Source: an uncultured Geobacteraceae bacterium (lineage in GTDB: Bacteria; Desulfobacterota; Desulfuromonadia; Geobacterales; Pseudopelobacteraceae). From it: a stretch of 64,000 nt of DNA. How positions within the stretch are numbered: position 1 is the first letter of the stretch; every line of letters begins with the position of its first letter. The stretch is from positions 34,133-98,132 of the forward strand of contig CAIRBT010000152.1 of assembly GCA_903876875.1 (NCBI GenBank), read 5' to 3'. This document shows positions 29,484-39,199 of this stretch, in pieces. The position numbers and the translations under genes are program-made. The notes under the pieces are model-generated. The model was not told the DNA's origin. It saw only the letters and a program-made list of their open reading frames with translations, and made no database searches.

Positions 29484-30461
29484 ATGCCTTCAAGTGCCCT
29501 CATCATAGATGATTCCGTGACAGTTCGTGAGCAGATTATCCGAACTCTGGAGTCTTTTAATCTTTTTTCCCGCTATTATGAGGCGGAAGACGGCCTTGAA
29601 GGCTTTAAAAAACTGCTGTCCGCTCCGGTGGATGTCATCTTGTGTGATCTTGAGATGCCCCGCATCGACGGCTTCAAATTTCTTAATATGCTTAAGGCGC
29701 GCCCCGACCTTCAGGATGTGCCGGTCATCATTCTCACCGGCATGAATGATCGAGAGCGAAAAATCAAAGGGCTTGAACTGGGAGCCAGTGACTATATCAC
29801 CAAGCCGTTCGACCATGAGGAGCTGGTGGCGCGGGTCAGAGTTCACCTCAAGATAAAGAAATTACAGGACGAACTGAAACGCTCCAATGAGCTGCTGCTG
29901 GAACTTTCTAATACGGACCACCTGACCGGCCTCTTTAACCGGCGTTACATGATGGAGGCCCTGGAAAAGGAGATGCAGCGGAGCAGTAGAAAGGGGGGGA
30001 GCCTGTCCTTGATCATCCTTGATATTGATCACTTCAAGCAGGTTAATGACCGGTTCGGACATCTACAGGGAGATGTGGTTCTGCAAAAAGTTGCCCTTCA
30101 ACTCCAGAAAGAGCTCCGCAAATATGACTGTGCGGCACGCTATGGGGGGGAGGAATTTGTGGCGATTCTGCCCGATTCTACGCTCAAAGATGCACTGCTC
30201 GTGGCAGAACGTATTCGCCACGCGCTCCAGGGCATACAATTTTACGCAGAACTGGAGGGTATCACCCTGACGGCAAGCCTCGGTGTTGCCAGCTTTTCTT
30301 CCGGCCAGTCCATGGGGGTTGACAGTTTCATAAAGCTTGCCGATGACGCGCTCTACCGGGCAAAGACCACGGGGAGAAACCGCGTCGTTTTTTACGACCC
30401 GCAATCATCTCCTGACCATAACAACGACGGTAGTGGCACCACCACACGTTCTCCACTGTAA
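29484..30461 (+). CDS. Response regulator with GGDEF domain (putative diguanylate cyclase)
   Basis: Receiver domain with CDLEMPRIDG; YGGEEF active site; RKYD five residues upstream (I-site). Confidence 0.94.
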   Translation: MPSSALIIDDSVTVREQIIRTLESFNLFSRYYEAEDGLEGFKKLLSAPVDVILCDLEMPRIDGFKFLNMLKARPDLQDVPVIILTGMNDRERKIKGLELGASDYITKPFDHEELVARVRVHLKIKKLQDELKRSNELLLELSNTDHLTGLFNRRYMMEALEKEMQRSSRKGGSLSLIILDIDHFKQVNDRFGHLQGDVVLQKVALQLQKELRKYDCAARYGGEEFVAILPDSTLKDALLVAERIRHALQGIQFYAELEGITLTASLGVASFSSGQSMGVDSFIKLADDALYRAKTTGRNRVVFYDPQSSPDHNNDGSGTTTRSPL

Positions 30462-30476
30462 AGCGACCTTGACTAG

Positions 30477-31925
30477 ATGAACGTTCTGCTTACATTCCTT
30501 GTACTCTGCCTCGCCCTGCTCTCAGGAACTGCCGTTGTTTCCGCAGCACCTTTTGGTCACATCGACACATTACCGCTCTCGGAGCGGTGGTTTGGCATTT
30601 ATCTGAACGAAGAACGAGTCGGCTTTTACCGGCAGAATATTGAGAAACTGGCCGATGGCTATCGTATTGAGGGCAACGGCAGCATCCGGGTGAAGGTGAT
30701 GAATTACTCACGGGAAGCGTCCCTGCGCGAGACCTATGTGGTCTCCCAGGGTCTGGCTCTCAAAGTATTTGACATCGAGCAGACCGTCAACGGCGTCTCC
30801 TCCCACGTAAGTGGCCGGGCCAACGGCAGCGCACTCCAGATTACCCACGAGCTTAACGGCAAAGCGTCCGACAAGTCCCTCTCCTACAAAGGTGATATCT
30901 ATCCATGGCCCCTGCTCAACTATTACCCGCTGTTCCGATCGGTGAACAGGGGTGCCGTCTATAAAGTGCAACTATTCGATCCGGAAGAGCTCAAAATAAA
31001 AGATATTCAGATTACCGTGCTGGGTGAGGATAAAACCTCGACAGGAAAGCGGGCTCTCAAGCTGCGCAACACACTGTATCCTTTTGTCACCAATGATATC
31101 TGGATTGACGGCGGGGGGGATACGGTCGAAGAATCAGTGCGTGACGGTTTGGTGATTACCCGTGCAGAACGACCAGAGGCATTGGGCCATTTTATCAGCA
31201 ACTGGGCACTCGCCAAAAAAGATCTGATATATGACTTCAGCCTGGTACCCATCACACCGCCACTCAAGGAGGTGCAGAAGCTTGCGGGACTGGCTATCGA
31301 GATACATAATTGGAATGAGGCATTGCCGTTGTTTCAAGGAGCGGGGCAACAGGCCGTCAAGGTTGGTGACGGCCGGGTTCTCTTTAAAACCGGCACGCTG
31401 GCCGCAGCAACAGCGATATCAGCCAGTGAGCAACCATCCGACACCTTGGTGAGGCCATCGGCCAAGATCGAGTCCGACGCGCCGGAAATCGTCACCACGG
31501 CGCGGCGCCTGACGGACAAGTTTCCCCGCACCGAGGAGAAGGCAAAGGTATTGGCCGCCTGGACAGCGGATTGGTTATACGATACCGTTGCCGATGGCGG
31601 CAGTGCCGTTGAAAGTTTTAAGTTAAAAAGCGGCAACTGCCAGACCCACGCCCGTCTCTATACCGCACTGGCCCGGGCCATCGGCATTCCGACCCGTTTT
31701 GTATCAGGACTGGTCTATCTTGAGGGGAAGGGGTTTCTCTATCATAGCTGGGCAGAGAGCTTCCTGGGAAACAGCTGGGTTTCGGTGGATCCCACCTACA
31801 ATCAGCTGCCTGCCAACGTGACCCACCTGAAATTCCTTGAAGGGAGCCTTCCTGAGGATATGGCACCAGTCATTGCCATCATTGGCAGAATAAAAATGAC
31901 GGTGCTCGCGACGGCCTATCGGTAG
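30477..31925 (+). CDS. Exported transglutaminase-like domain protein
   Basis: N-terminal signal-like region; KSGNCQTHARLYTALARAIGIPTRFVSG...HSWAESFLGNSWVSVDPTYNQ Cys-His-Asp motif. Confidence 0.88.
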   Translation: MNVLLTFLVLCLALLSGTAVVSAAPFGHIDTLPLSERWFGIYLNEERVGFYRQNIEKLADGYRIEGNGSIRVKVMNYSREASLRETYVVSQGLALKVFDIEQTVNGVSSHVSGRANGSALQITHELNGKASDKSLSYKGDIYPWPLLNYYPLFRSVNRGAVYKVQLFDPEELKIKDIQITVLGEDKTSTGKRALKLRNTLYPFVTNDIWIDGGGDTVEESVRDGLVITRAERPEALGHFISNWALAKKDLIYDFSLVPITPPLKEVQKLAGLAIEIHNWNEALPLFQGAGQQAVKVGDGRVLFKTGTLAAATAISASEQPSDTLVRPSAKIESDAPEIVTTARRLTDKFPRTEEKAKVLAAWTADWLYDTVADGGSAVESFKLKSGNCQTHARLYTALARAIGIPTRFVSGLVYLEGKGFLYHSWAESFLGNSWVSVDPTYNQLPANVTHLKFLEGSLPEDMAPVIAIIGRIKMTVLATAYR

Positions 31926-32076
31926 GATGTTGGGGAAATTTCAGGTTAATAGGGCGCAAGAGGTAAAATCACCTTGACCCTTTTGAAAAGTACTGTAGAA
32001 TCCCTTGTGATTTTTCCACGGAAATCCGTTTATTCATAGTCGCTCTATATTTAATTGTACCGAAGGGAGAGAAGCC

Positions 32077-32580
32077 ATGGCAATGAGGGCTGAAACACTT
32101 GCAGCAATCAACATGACTGAAGCTGAGATGGTCAAAAGCCTCATCAAAGATGTTCAGGATGTTTTTATCAATATGGTCGGGGTGGAAGATCTGATGCATT
32201 TGCCGATTCAGGTTGATATTACCACCCACTTTACCGAGTGCCTGACCGCCATGGTTGGACTGGCCGGAACCTATAACGGCCTGGTAAGTGTCCATGTCCC
32301 CTGGGGACTGGCTCTCTCCTTTACCTCGTTAATGCTTGGTATGGAAGTAACGGAAATTGATGATGACGTCAATGATGCCATGGGTGAAATCGCCAATATG
32401 GTTGCCGGCTCCTTTAAACAGCATCTGTCAAAAGGCGGTTCTGACATCCAACTGTCAACCCCTTCGGTGGTCAATGGTGCCGACTATATGGTCACATCCG
32501 GTAATGACATTGAAAACGTTACCCTTAAGTTTGCCACCGATGACGAATGGTTTATGGTCGCGCTTTCTATTGAAGATTAA
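32077..32580 (+). CDS. CheX-like chemotaxis phosphatase
   Basis: CheX fold signature with ExxN motif (MGEIANMVAG). Confidence 0.82.
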   Translation: MAMRAETLAAINMTEAEMVKSLIKDVQDVFINMVGVEDLMHLPIQVDITTHFTECLTAMVGLAGTYNGLVSVHVPWGLALSFTSLMLGMEVTEIDDDVNDAMGEIANMVAGSFKQHLSKGGSDIQLSTPSVVNGADYMVTSGNDIENVTLKFATDDEWFMVALSIED

Positions 32581-32603
32581 ACCTGTATCCTTCGGTTACC
32601 CTT

Positions 32604-33311
32604 TTGAGAGACTTTTTGCAACAGCCACTACATCCCATCCTGGTCGTTTCGTACTCAGATGATTCACGAGCCGCTTTAGCAGCTACTCTCCGGAACCTTG
32701 GGGTTCAAGTCGCCTGCTGTGCCTCTTTTTGTGAAGCGGAGGAGTTGGCTCTTGGAGGCTTGTACGGCGGCCTGCTTATTGACCTCCCTTCCATAATTAA
32801 ATCAAAAGGAGAAGAGAAAGTTGTGGCCTACACTCTGGCCAACTTTTTTCCGACCCTGCGGGTACGTACCATGGGAACCATGCTGATTCCCATGACAATG
32901 CCGGGCAATGCCAAGCAGGACAAGAGCCTGGACGATTTCCTCGCGGTCACCTGCCAAGCATTCACCCCCCGTACCCTGCGTGCCCACCGACGTCACCCCC
33001 TCTGTCTTTCAACTATTGTCAGTTGTAACGGGTGGGAACACCGGGGATTCACCCAGAATATCTCGTGGGGGGGAGCGTTTATTGTGGATGTCTTTTCGGA
33101 GAGATTTGCCGGGGAACGCGCTATCTCTATCGCGTTTGTTGATTGCGGCTTCACGCTTGAGGCATCTATTCGCTGGATAAAGCCGTGGGGGGGAAAATCG
33201 GCACCCGGAATCGGCGTCAGCTTCGCCACCATTCCCCCTTCAGTGGTTCCACTGCTCGCCTCCATCCTGAAAACCTGCCGGGAGTTTGACCGGGATCGGT
33301 TAACAGCCTGA
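32604..33311 (+). CDS. PilZ-domain protein with N-terminal receiver-like domain
   Basis: RAHRR and NISWGG, i.e. the RxxxR and (D/N)xSxxG c-di-GMP-binding motifs. TTG start. Confidence 0.75.
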   Translation: MRDFLQQPLHPILVVSYSDDSRAALAATLRNLGVQVACCASFCEAEELALGGLYGGLLIDLPSIIKSKGEEKVVAYTLANFFPTLRVRTMGTMLIPMTMPGNAKQDKSLDDFLAVTCQAFTPRTLRAHRRHPLCLSTIVSCNGWEHRGFTQNISWGGAFIVDVFSERFAGERAISIAFVDCGFTLEASIRWIKPWGGKSAPGIGVSFATIPPSVVPLLASILKTCREFDRDRLTA

Positions 33312-34613
33312 CGCAACGGCTTCAGCGTATCCCCGTTGGTAAGCGGCAATCAGTTCCCGCACCGCTTTCTTCATCCCCCGCTTCCAGGAGCCAACCGCCA
33401 CCAGTCGCAGATTTTCCGGAGCAAAAAGTTCCCGTGCCGTCCGCTGAACGTCAGCAGACGTAACACTGCGAGAATCGGCCTGATCCTCTTCAATACTTCT
33501 CACCACCCCCATCAGTTCGCCCCAGCCATAGCGCCCCCCCATTTCACAGGCAGAGTCACGGCTGAACTCCAGATCGAAGACATAGGAATTACCGATACGG
33601 GACAGCTCACTCTCCGGCACCGGGGTGGTTACCATCTGTAACAGCTCTTCAAAGGTTGCCTCAATTGCCGGAAGCAGGGTTGCAGGGGCAGTGGAGAGGT
33701 CAAATGCCAGGCAGCCGGTTTCGTCATAGGCACCGATGGAACCATCCACCGAATAGATAATGCCCAACTCTTCCCGCAGGCGCAGATGAAGCCGGGAACT
33801 CCCCCCCCCGGCAAGGATACGCCGCAGGAAACGGAGTGCCATGAAACGGCGGTCATCACGGGCGAAGCCAAGGAAGGCAATCTGCAGGTTCATCTGGCTA
33901 TCTGAATCCTGGACACATTGAAAGCGCGGTCCCTGGTAACGGAACGTCACCGGCAGCGGTTGTGGGACATTCCGGGCCTGCCAGTGACCAAAACAGGCTG
34001 CTGCAGCAGCAAAAATGGCTTCACTTGCCACGGGACCTGAAACCACCAGCACCGCATTACCCGGAATATAGTAGGTATTCAGGTGTCGTTCCAGATCGCC
34101 CCGGTCGATGGCGGCAATACTCTCAAGGGTGCCGATGGTCGGCATCCCGAGGGGGTGCCGTGGCCAGAGCATGCGACTCACGATGGTATCGGCATTAACC
34201 TCCTCATCCTGCTCATTGAGATCTTCGCGAGCTTCTTCTGCGATGATACGCCGTTCAACATCAATGCCGGTCATCAGCGGTTGCATCAGCATGGAGGTGA
34301 ATATTTCCATGGCTTTTTTCACACTGTCCGGATGTACCCGTGAATAATAATAGGTGGACTCCGCATCGGTGGCCGCATTGGGGGCTCCGCCGATGACCTC
34401 GAAGGCCGATTCAATGGCGAGGGATGTTGGATACTCGGCCGTGCCCCGAAAGAGCATATGCTCCAGAAAATGGGACAATCCCTCCCGTCCCGGGGGGTCG
34501 TTCCGACCCCCAACCTTGAGGTAAATCGCCAGTTCGGCCGAATGGAGATGGGGCATTGCAACACAGACAACCCGCAGGCCGTTGTCAAGCGTATGGAGAG
34601 AGGATGTGATCAT
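33300..34613 (-). CDS. M16 family zinc peptidase
   Basis: LSHFLEHMLFRGT (HxxEH) near the N-terminus. Confidence 0.93.
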   Translation of the reverse strand: MITSSLHTLDNGLRVVCVAMPHLHSAELAIYLKVGGRNDPPGREGLSHFLEHMLFRGTAEYPTSLAIESAFEVIGGAPNAATDAESTYYYSRVHPDSVKKAMEIFTSMLMQPLMTGIDVERRIIAEEAREDLNEQDEEVNADTIVSRMLWPRHPLGMPTIGTLESIAAIDRGDLERHLNTYYIPGNAVLVVSGPVASEAIFAAAAACFGHWQARNVPQPLPVTFRYQGPRFQCVQDSDSQMNLQIAFLGFARDDRRFMALRFLRRILAGGGSSRLHLRLREELGIIYSVDGSIGAYDETGCLAFDLSTAPATLLPAIEATFEELLQMVTTPVPESELSRIGNSYVFDLEFSRDSACEMGGRYGWGELMGVVRSIEEDQADSRSVTSADVQRTARELFAPENLRLVAVGSWKRGMKKAVRELIAAYQRGYAEAVASGC

Positions 34614-35032
34614 GTCAGGGCACCCCGAATTGCTGCGATGCGCTGTCCATAGTCATCCGGTGCCAGCAACAGCTCTTCATGGGGCTCCGCCCAGAGGGGG
34701 CGGGGCCAGAGCGCATCCGATGAAAAACGGGGCACCAGGTGCCAATGCATGTGGGGAACCATATTGCCCAGCAGTTCGTAGTTTATCTTGGTCGGAGTAA
34801 AAACCGTCTGGAGTGCCTGGGCAACTCTGCTCACCTCTGCCATCAGGCCGCTGCGTACCTCGGGGTCAAGATGGAACAGTTCGGTGACATGCTGTTTGGT
34901 GAACAGCAGGGTATAGCCGGGGAAAAACTGGTCACGATTCAGCACGACAAAGGAATGGCACAGTTCGATGATACGCAGCTCCGTATCACTCTCCCAGCGG
35001 TGGCACATTGGACAATCGGTCATGTTATTCAT
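34610..35032 (-). CDS. HIT family protein
   Basis: NMVPHMHWHLVPRF (HxHxH); N-terminal CPMCH. Confidence 0.92.
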   Translation of the reverse strand: MNNMTDCPMCHRWESDTELRIIELCHSFVVLNRDQFFPGYTLLFTKQHVTELFHLDPEVRSGLMAEVSRVAQALQTVFTPTKINYELLGNMVPHMHWHLVPRFSSDALWPRPLWAEPHEELLLAPDDYGQRIAAIRGALT

Positions 35033-36251
35033 ACCTCAGGGCATCGATGGGGTTAAGGCCAGCGGCCTTTTTGGCAGGGTAGAAGCCAAAAAATATTCCT
35101 ACCACGGCGGAAAAGACAAAGGCAATGGCAATTGATTGAAAAGAGATGAGTGTGGGCCAGGAGAGCATGCGGGAGACCACCGTAGCCCCTCCGGCACCGA
35201 GGGCGATACCGATTATCCCCCCCAGCATGGTCAGCAGTACCGCTTCCGTCATAAATTGGAGCAGAATGTCATTTTTCTTGGCACCAATGGCCATGCGGAT
35301 GCCGATTTCCCGAGTGCGTTCGGTCACGGAAACCAGCATGATATTCATGATGCCGATCCCCCCCACCAGCAGAGAAATGGAGGCCACGGCACCCAGCAGC
35401 AGGGACATGGCCTTGGCCGACTGTTCAGCTACCGCCAGAATCTCCGACAGATTACGTGTTGAAAAGTCAGCTTCCTTGCTGCCGGTAATGCGGTGCCGCT
35501 GTTTCAGCAGGCTGTTGACTTCTTCTTCGGCCTTGGCAAGCAGTGCCTCACTCTTCCCCTTGACCATCAACGCTCCCACCGAGTTGGGAAACGGGGAGCG
35601 AATCAGATTGCGCTGGGCTGTCCGGAGTGGCACAAATACCGCGTCATCCTGATCCTGCCCCTGGGGGGACTGCCCTTTACGCTCAAGGAGGCCGATCACC
35701 GTAAACGGCACTTTCTTGATGCGCACCATCTTCCCCACCGGATCGGAAGAGCCGAACAGATTCTCGGCCACGGTCTGCCCCAACAGGCAAACCTTGGCGG
35801 CACCATCCACATCCTGCTGATTGATGCTGCGCCCCGAGCTGATTGCCCATTCCCGGATTTCAAACATCTCCGGTGTCGTTCCCATGAGTACCGTTGACCA
35901 GTTCAGGTTGCCGAACACCACCAGTGCCGAACTGCGTACCGTCGGTGCCGCCAGATCCACGGAGGGGCACTCGGCCATAATCGCCTTCACGTCATCACTG
36001 GTCAGGGTCTGGGAACCGCCACTGCCGCTCCGCAGGCCGCCACTAGTGGTGGAACCGGGCAGCACCAGAATGATATTGCTGCCGATACTGGCAATCTGCT
36101 GGGAGATGACGTAACTGGCACCGGAACCGACCGCCATCATGGCAATGACGGCGGCAATGCCGATAATGATGCCGAGCATGGTCAGAAATGAGCGCATCTT
36201 GTTGGTACGCAGGGCCCGAAGGGCGATTTTAACGGTTTGAAGAAAATCCAT
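35025..36251 (-). CDS. MacB-like ABC transporter permease
   Basis: KMRSFLTMLGIIIGIAAVIAMMAVGSGA; GIGIMNIMLVSVTERTREIGIRMAIGAKKNDILLQFMTEAV. Confidence 0.93.
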   Translation of the reverse strand: MDFLQTVKIALRALRTNKMRSFLTMLGIIIGIAAVIAMMAVGSGASYVISQQIASIGSNIILVLPGSTTSGGLRSGSGGSQTLTSDDVKAIMAECPSVDLAAPTVRSSALVVFGNLNWSTVLMGTTPEMFEIREWAISSGRSINQQDVDGAAKVCLLGQTVAENLFGSSDPVGKMVRIKKVPFTVIGLLERKGQSPQGQDQDDAVFVPLRTAQRNLIRSPFPNSVGALMVKGKSEALLAKAEEEVNSLLKQRHRITGSKEADFSTRNLSEILAVAEQSAKAMSLLLGAVASISLLVGGIGIMNIMLVSVTERTREIGIRMAIGAKKNDILLQFMTEAVLLTMLGGIIGIALGAGGATVVSRMLSWPTLISFQSIAIAFVFSAVVGIFFGFYPAKKAAGLNPIDALRYE

Positions 36252-36254
36252 CGG

Positions 36255-36959
36255 CTATCCCTGTTGACCTACGTGCTTGGTCTGAGCGTCGGAAATAATT
36301 CTGCCATCCCGGAAGGTGATCTGCCGTGCCGCATACTCCGCCACATCCCGCTCGTGAGTAACCATAATGATGGTAATCCCCTGCCGGTTGAGAGCAGTGA
36401 AAAGTCCCATTATTTCTTCGCTGGTGCTGCTGTCAAGGTTGCCGGTCGGCTCATCGGCCAGGATCACCGCCGGGTTGTTGACCAGCGCCCTCGCAATCGC
36501 TACCCGCTGCTGCTGCCCACCTGACAGTTGGCTCGGATGGTTATACTCCTTGCCGGCCAGTCCCACCTGTTCCAGTGCCCGCTGGGCCATGGTACGTCGT
36601 TCCCGTGCCGCGATTCCGGCATACACCAGGGGAAGTTCCACATTTTCAATGGCCGGAGTCCGCGCCAGCAGGTTGAACCCCTGAAACACAAAGCCCAGTT
36701 TTTTATTTCTCACTTCGGCCAACTGATCGGTCCCCATCCCCCCCACGTCAAGACCATCAAGATGATACCTTCCAGAGGTGGGGATGTCGAGACAGCCAAG
36801 GATATTCATGCAGGTAGATTTACCGCTGCCGGAGGCACCCATGATGGCCACAAATTCACCGGCAGCAACGGCAAAGGAGATCCCCTTCAGTGCCTCAAAC
36901 TGCTGGTCGCCCATGGTAAACACCCGGCGGATATCGGCCAGAGAGATGACGGGAGCCAT
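36255..36959 (-). CDS. MacB/LolD-type ABC transporter ATP-binding protein
   Basis: [37 protein letters not shown]. Confidence 0.95.
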   Translation of the reverse strand: MAPVISLADIRRVFTMGDQQFEALKGISFAVAAGEFVAIMGASGSGKSTCMNILGCLDIPTSGRYHLDGLDVGGMGTDQLAEVRNKKLGFVFQGFNLLARTPAIENVELPLVYAGIAARERRTMAQRALEQVGLAGKEYNHPSQLSGGQQQRVAIARALVNNPAVILADEPTGNLDSSTSEEIMGLFTALNRQGITIIMVTHERDVAEYAARQITFRDGRIISDAQTKHVGQQG

Positions 36960-38200
36960 TAAAACCGTGGCCCCATGGGAGAACCACCCGCTTTTTTCTT
37001 GCTGTCCCCCCCTATCTGCTCAACGATGACGTCGGCCCCTTCCGGAAGGGTACCGCCGATGATTTCCATGCTGGTACCGTTGGCGATCCCGGTTGATATC
37101 GATACCGGCACCGGCTTACCCTCTTTAAGCAGGTAGACCTGAAGCAGCTTTTCCTTGGCCTTTTGGGGTGCTCCGTCTCCCCCCTTTGCCGGGGTTGAGG
37201 TGCCCCCCCTCATGACATCTGACTTTGGTTTACTCTTGACGTCGTCCCCTTTGCCCTTCGGCTTGAAGCGGAGTGCGGCCAGGGGCAGCTTCAGCACATC
37301 ATCCCGTTTCGCAACTTCAACGGAAACGTTGGCGGTCATGCCGGGCATCAGTTTCAAATCGCTGTTGTCCACGGTAACAACCACGGCATAGGTAACCACA
37401 TTCTGGTTAATCACCGGAGCGGTGCGAATCTGGACGACCTTGCCCCGAAAGGTCTGTTCGGGATAGGAGTCAACGGTAAAGTTGGCCAGTTGGCCAAGCT
37501 TTATCCGGCTGATATCCGCCTCGTCCACACTCACCTCAATCTGCATCTTGGTCAGATCCTGGGCGATGGTAAACAGGGTCGGGGTTTGGAACGAAGCGGC
37601 CACCGTCTGCCCCACGTCAATGGCACGGGAGATCACCACCCCATCCACCGGTGAGCGAATGGTCGAATAGCGCAGATTGGTTTTCGACTGTAACAGTGCC
37701 CCCCGCGCCTGGGCAAGGGCTCCTTCTTCAGCCTTTACCACCGCCTGGGTTGTCTGGAATGCAGTATCAGCCGTATCAAAATCACCCTGGGAAATGATGC
37801 CGTCCGCCAACAACTTCCGGTTCCGCTGGTAGGTACGTTCCCCATCCTTGAGGGCAACCCGGGCTTTTTGAAGATTGGCCTCGGCAACCCGGAAATTCCC
37901 CTCGGCCTGTTCCACGGAGGCGTTGAAGAGTGCCGGGTCAATCTCGGCGATGGCCTGCCCCTTTTTTACCCGTGAGTTGTAATCGACGTACAGTTTTTGA
38001 ATGGTGCCGGACACCTGGGTGCCGACCTGCACCGTGATAACCGCAGAAAGGTTACCGGTGGCCGCCACCGTTGAGACAAGGGAACCCCGCTCGATTTTGG
38101 CGGTACGATAGGTAATGTCCGGGCTGCGGCGGTAGAAAACATATCCGCCAATGGCGGTAAGCAGCAGGAGAATGGTGACGCTGATGATTATCTTTTTCAT
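36959..38200 (-). CDS. MacA-like periplasmic adaptor (HlyD/RND family)
   Basis: ATG 38200 (MKKIIISVTILLLLTAIGGYVF); GTIQKLYVDYNSRVKKGQAIAEIDPALF; ends overlapping the ATPase gene. Confidence 0.92.
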   Translation of the reverse strand: MKKIIISVTILLLLTAIGGYVFYRRSPDITYRTAKIERGSLVSTVAATGNLSAVITVQVGTQVSGTIQKLYVDYNSRVKKGQAIAEIDPALFNASVEQAEGNFRVAEANLQKARVALKDGERTYQRNRKLLADGIISQGDFDTADTAFQTTQAVVKAEEGALAQARGALLQSKTNLRYSTIRSPVDGVVISRAIDVGQTVAASFQTPTLFTIAQDLTKMQIEVSVDEADISRIKLGQLANFTVDSYPEQTFRGKVVQIRTAPVINQNVVTYAVVVTVDNSDLKLMPGMTANVSVEVAKRDDVLKLPLAALRFKPKGKGDDVKSKPKSDVMRGGTSTPAKGGDGAPQKAKEKLLQVYLLKEGKPVPVSISTGIANGTSMEIIGGTLPEGADVIVEQIGGDSKKKAGGSPMGPRF

Positions 38201-38272
38201 GCAATTTTCCCAGTAGGTTGGAGTGGCATTGACAGACGACTTCCCACTATAGCAGAGAACCGCCGTAACCAC

Positions 38273-38310
38273 AAAAAAAAGCTCCCGTGCCGGTGGGCAG
38301 GGGAGCTTTT
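38273..38310 (-). terminator. Rho-independent terminator
   Basis: Minus strand AAAGCTCCC-loop-GGGAGCTTT followed by a T run (8 A on the + strand). Confidence 0.85.
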
Positions 38311-38317
38311 AGGGGAC

Positions 38318-38341
38318 GCCCGCTGCCGTGTGGCGGCGGGC
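38318..38341 (-). other. Stem-loop between the small ORF stop and the terminator
   Basis: GCCCGC...GCGGGC with further inner pairs. Confidence 0.6.
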
Positions 38342-38409
38342 TAACGAGGGCAACCCTCTTTACAGTGGGAAACCGGACGAATTCTGAATCTTGCAGTCCA
38401 CATTGGCAT
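38341..38409 (-). CDS. Unannotated 22-aa small ORF
   Basis: ATG CCA ATG TGG...TAG = MPMWTARFRIRPVSHCKEGCPR; RBS AAAGGAG; promoter TTGACA (38480-38475)-N16-TAAGAT (38458-38453); own terminator. Below the ORF-track length cutoff. Confidence 0.55.
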   Translation of the reverse strand: MPMWTARFRIRPVSHCKEGCPR

Positions 38410-38667
38410 GGTCTCCTTTCACGCGTATTTAATTCCTAACAGGATGCTTTTTATCTTAATACAATTTTATGTGTTGTCAAGCATGAAATTCAAGAAAAAT
38501 TTATTTTGGTAAAGATTGTGTATGAGCGACGGTACATGAATATTTTTTTTCTTGACCCACCTTCAGGTTTGCAGGAAAATTGTCCGGTAGACTGTTGAGT
38601 GCGCTGTTCCGCATTGATGATTCAAGCACCTAGTTTTGCTGTTCTTTTAATATAGTGCTGCACAACA

Positions 38668-38695
38668 CCCCGTATCCATTGTAGCCACTACGGGG
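38668..38695 (+). other. Stem-loop in the 5' region of the aor operon
   Basis: CCCCGTA-N14-TACGGGG just upstream of the RBS. Confidence 0.4.
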
Positions 38696-38718
38696 ATGCC
38701 ATTAAAGGGAGGTTGACC

Positions 38719-39198
38719 ATGCAAAAGTTGATTCGCATAGAACCGTCCAACTGTATTGGATGCAAAAGCTGTGAATTGGCCTGTTCGTTCAGACACCGGG
38801 GTGAGTTTGCGCCGAGTAAGTCCCGTATTATCAACGAGGTATTTATGGAGGATGCCCAGTTTATTACGGTGACCTGTATGCAGTGTGAGGATCCGTGGTG
38901 CCGAAAGGCCTGCCCGAAGGGGGCAATCGACAAGGATATGAAGAGCGGAATCGTGACCGTAGATGAGGTAAAATGTGTCGGCTGCCGCACCTGTGTCAGT
39001 GCCTGTCCGTTTGGGATGATCAGATATCTGCCTGAAACCGGCAAGGCAGATAAATGTAATCTCTGTGGTTCCGAATTTCCCGAATGCGTGGCCTTCTGTC
39101 CGACCCATTGCCTGAAGTTTTCGGAAGAAGATCTGCCATTACGGGAAAAGGTGCTGAAGTTTGCCAGAACGATGAAAGACGGACAGGGGGAGGTGTGA
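38719..39198 (+). CDS. Ferredoxin-like 4Fe-4S electron transfer subunit (AorA-like)
   Basis: CIGCKSCELAC, CMQCEDPWCRKACP, CVGCRTCVSACPFG, CNLC; ATG 38719. Confidence 0.88.
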   Translation: MQKLIRIEPSNCIGCKSCELACSFRHRGEFAPSKSRIINEVFMEDAQFITVTCMQCEDPWCRKACPKGAIDKDMKSGIVTVDEVKCVGCRTCVSACPFGMIRYLPETGKADKCNLCGSEFPECVAFCPTHCLKFSEEDLPLREKVLKFARTMKDGQGEV

Positions 39199-39199
39199 C

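Noticed and set aside
38281-38440. Possible molybdenum/tungsten cofactor riboswitch near the aor operon
   Set aside because: The structured region is on the opposite strand and ends in a terminator pointing away from aor; no recognisable Moco-RNA core.
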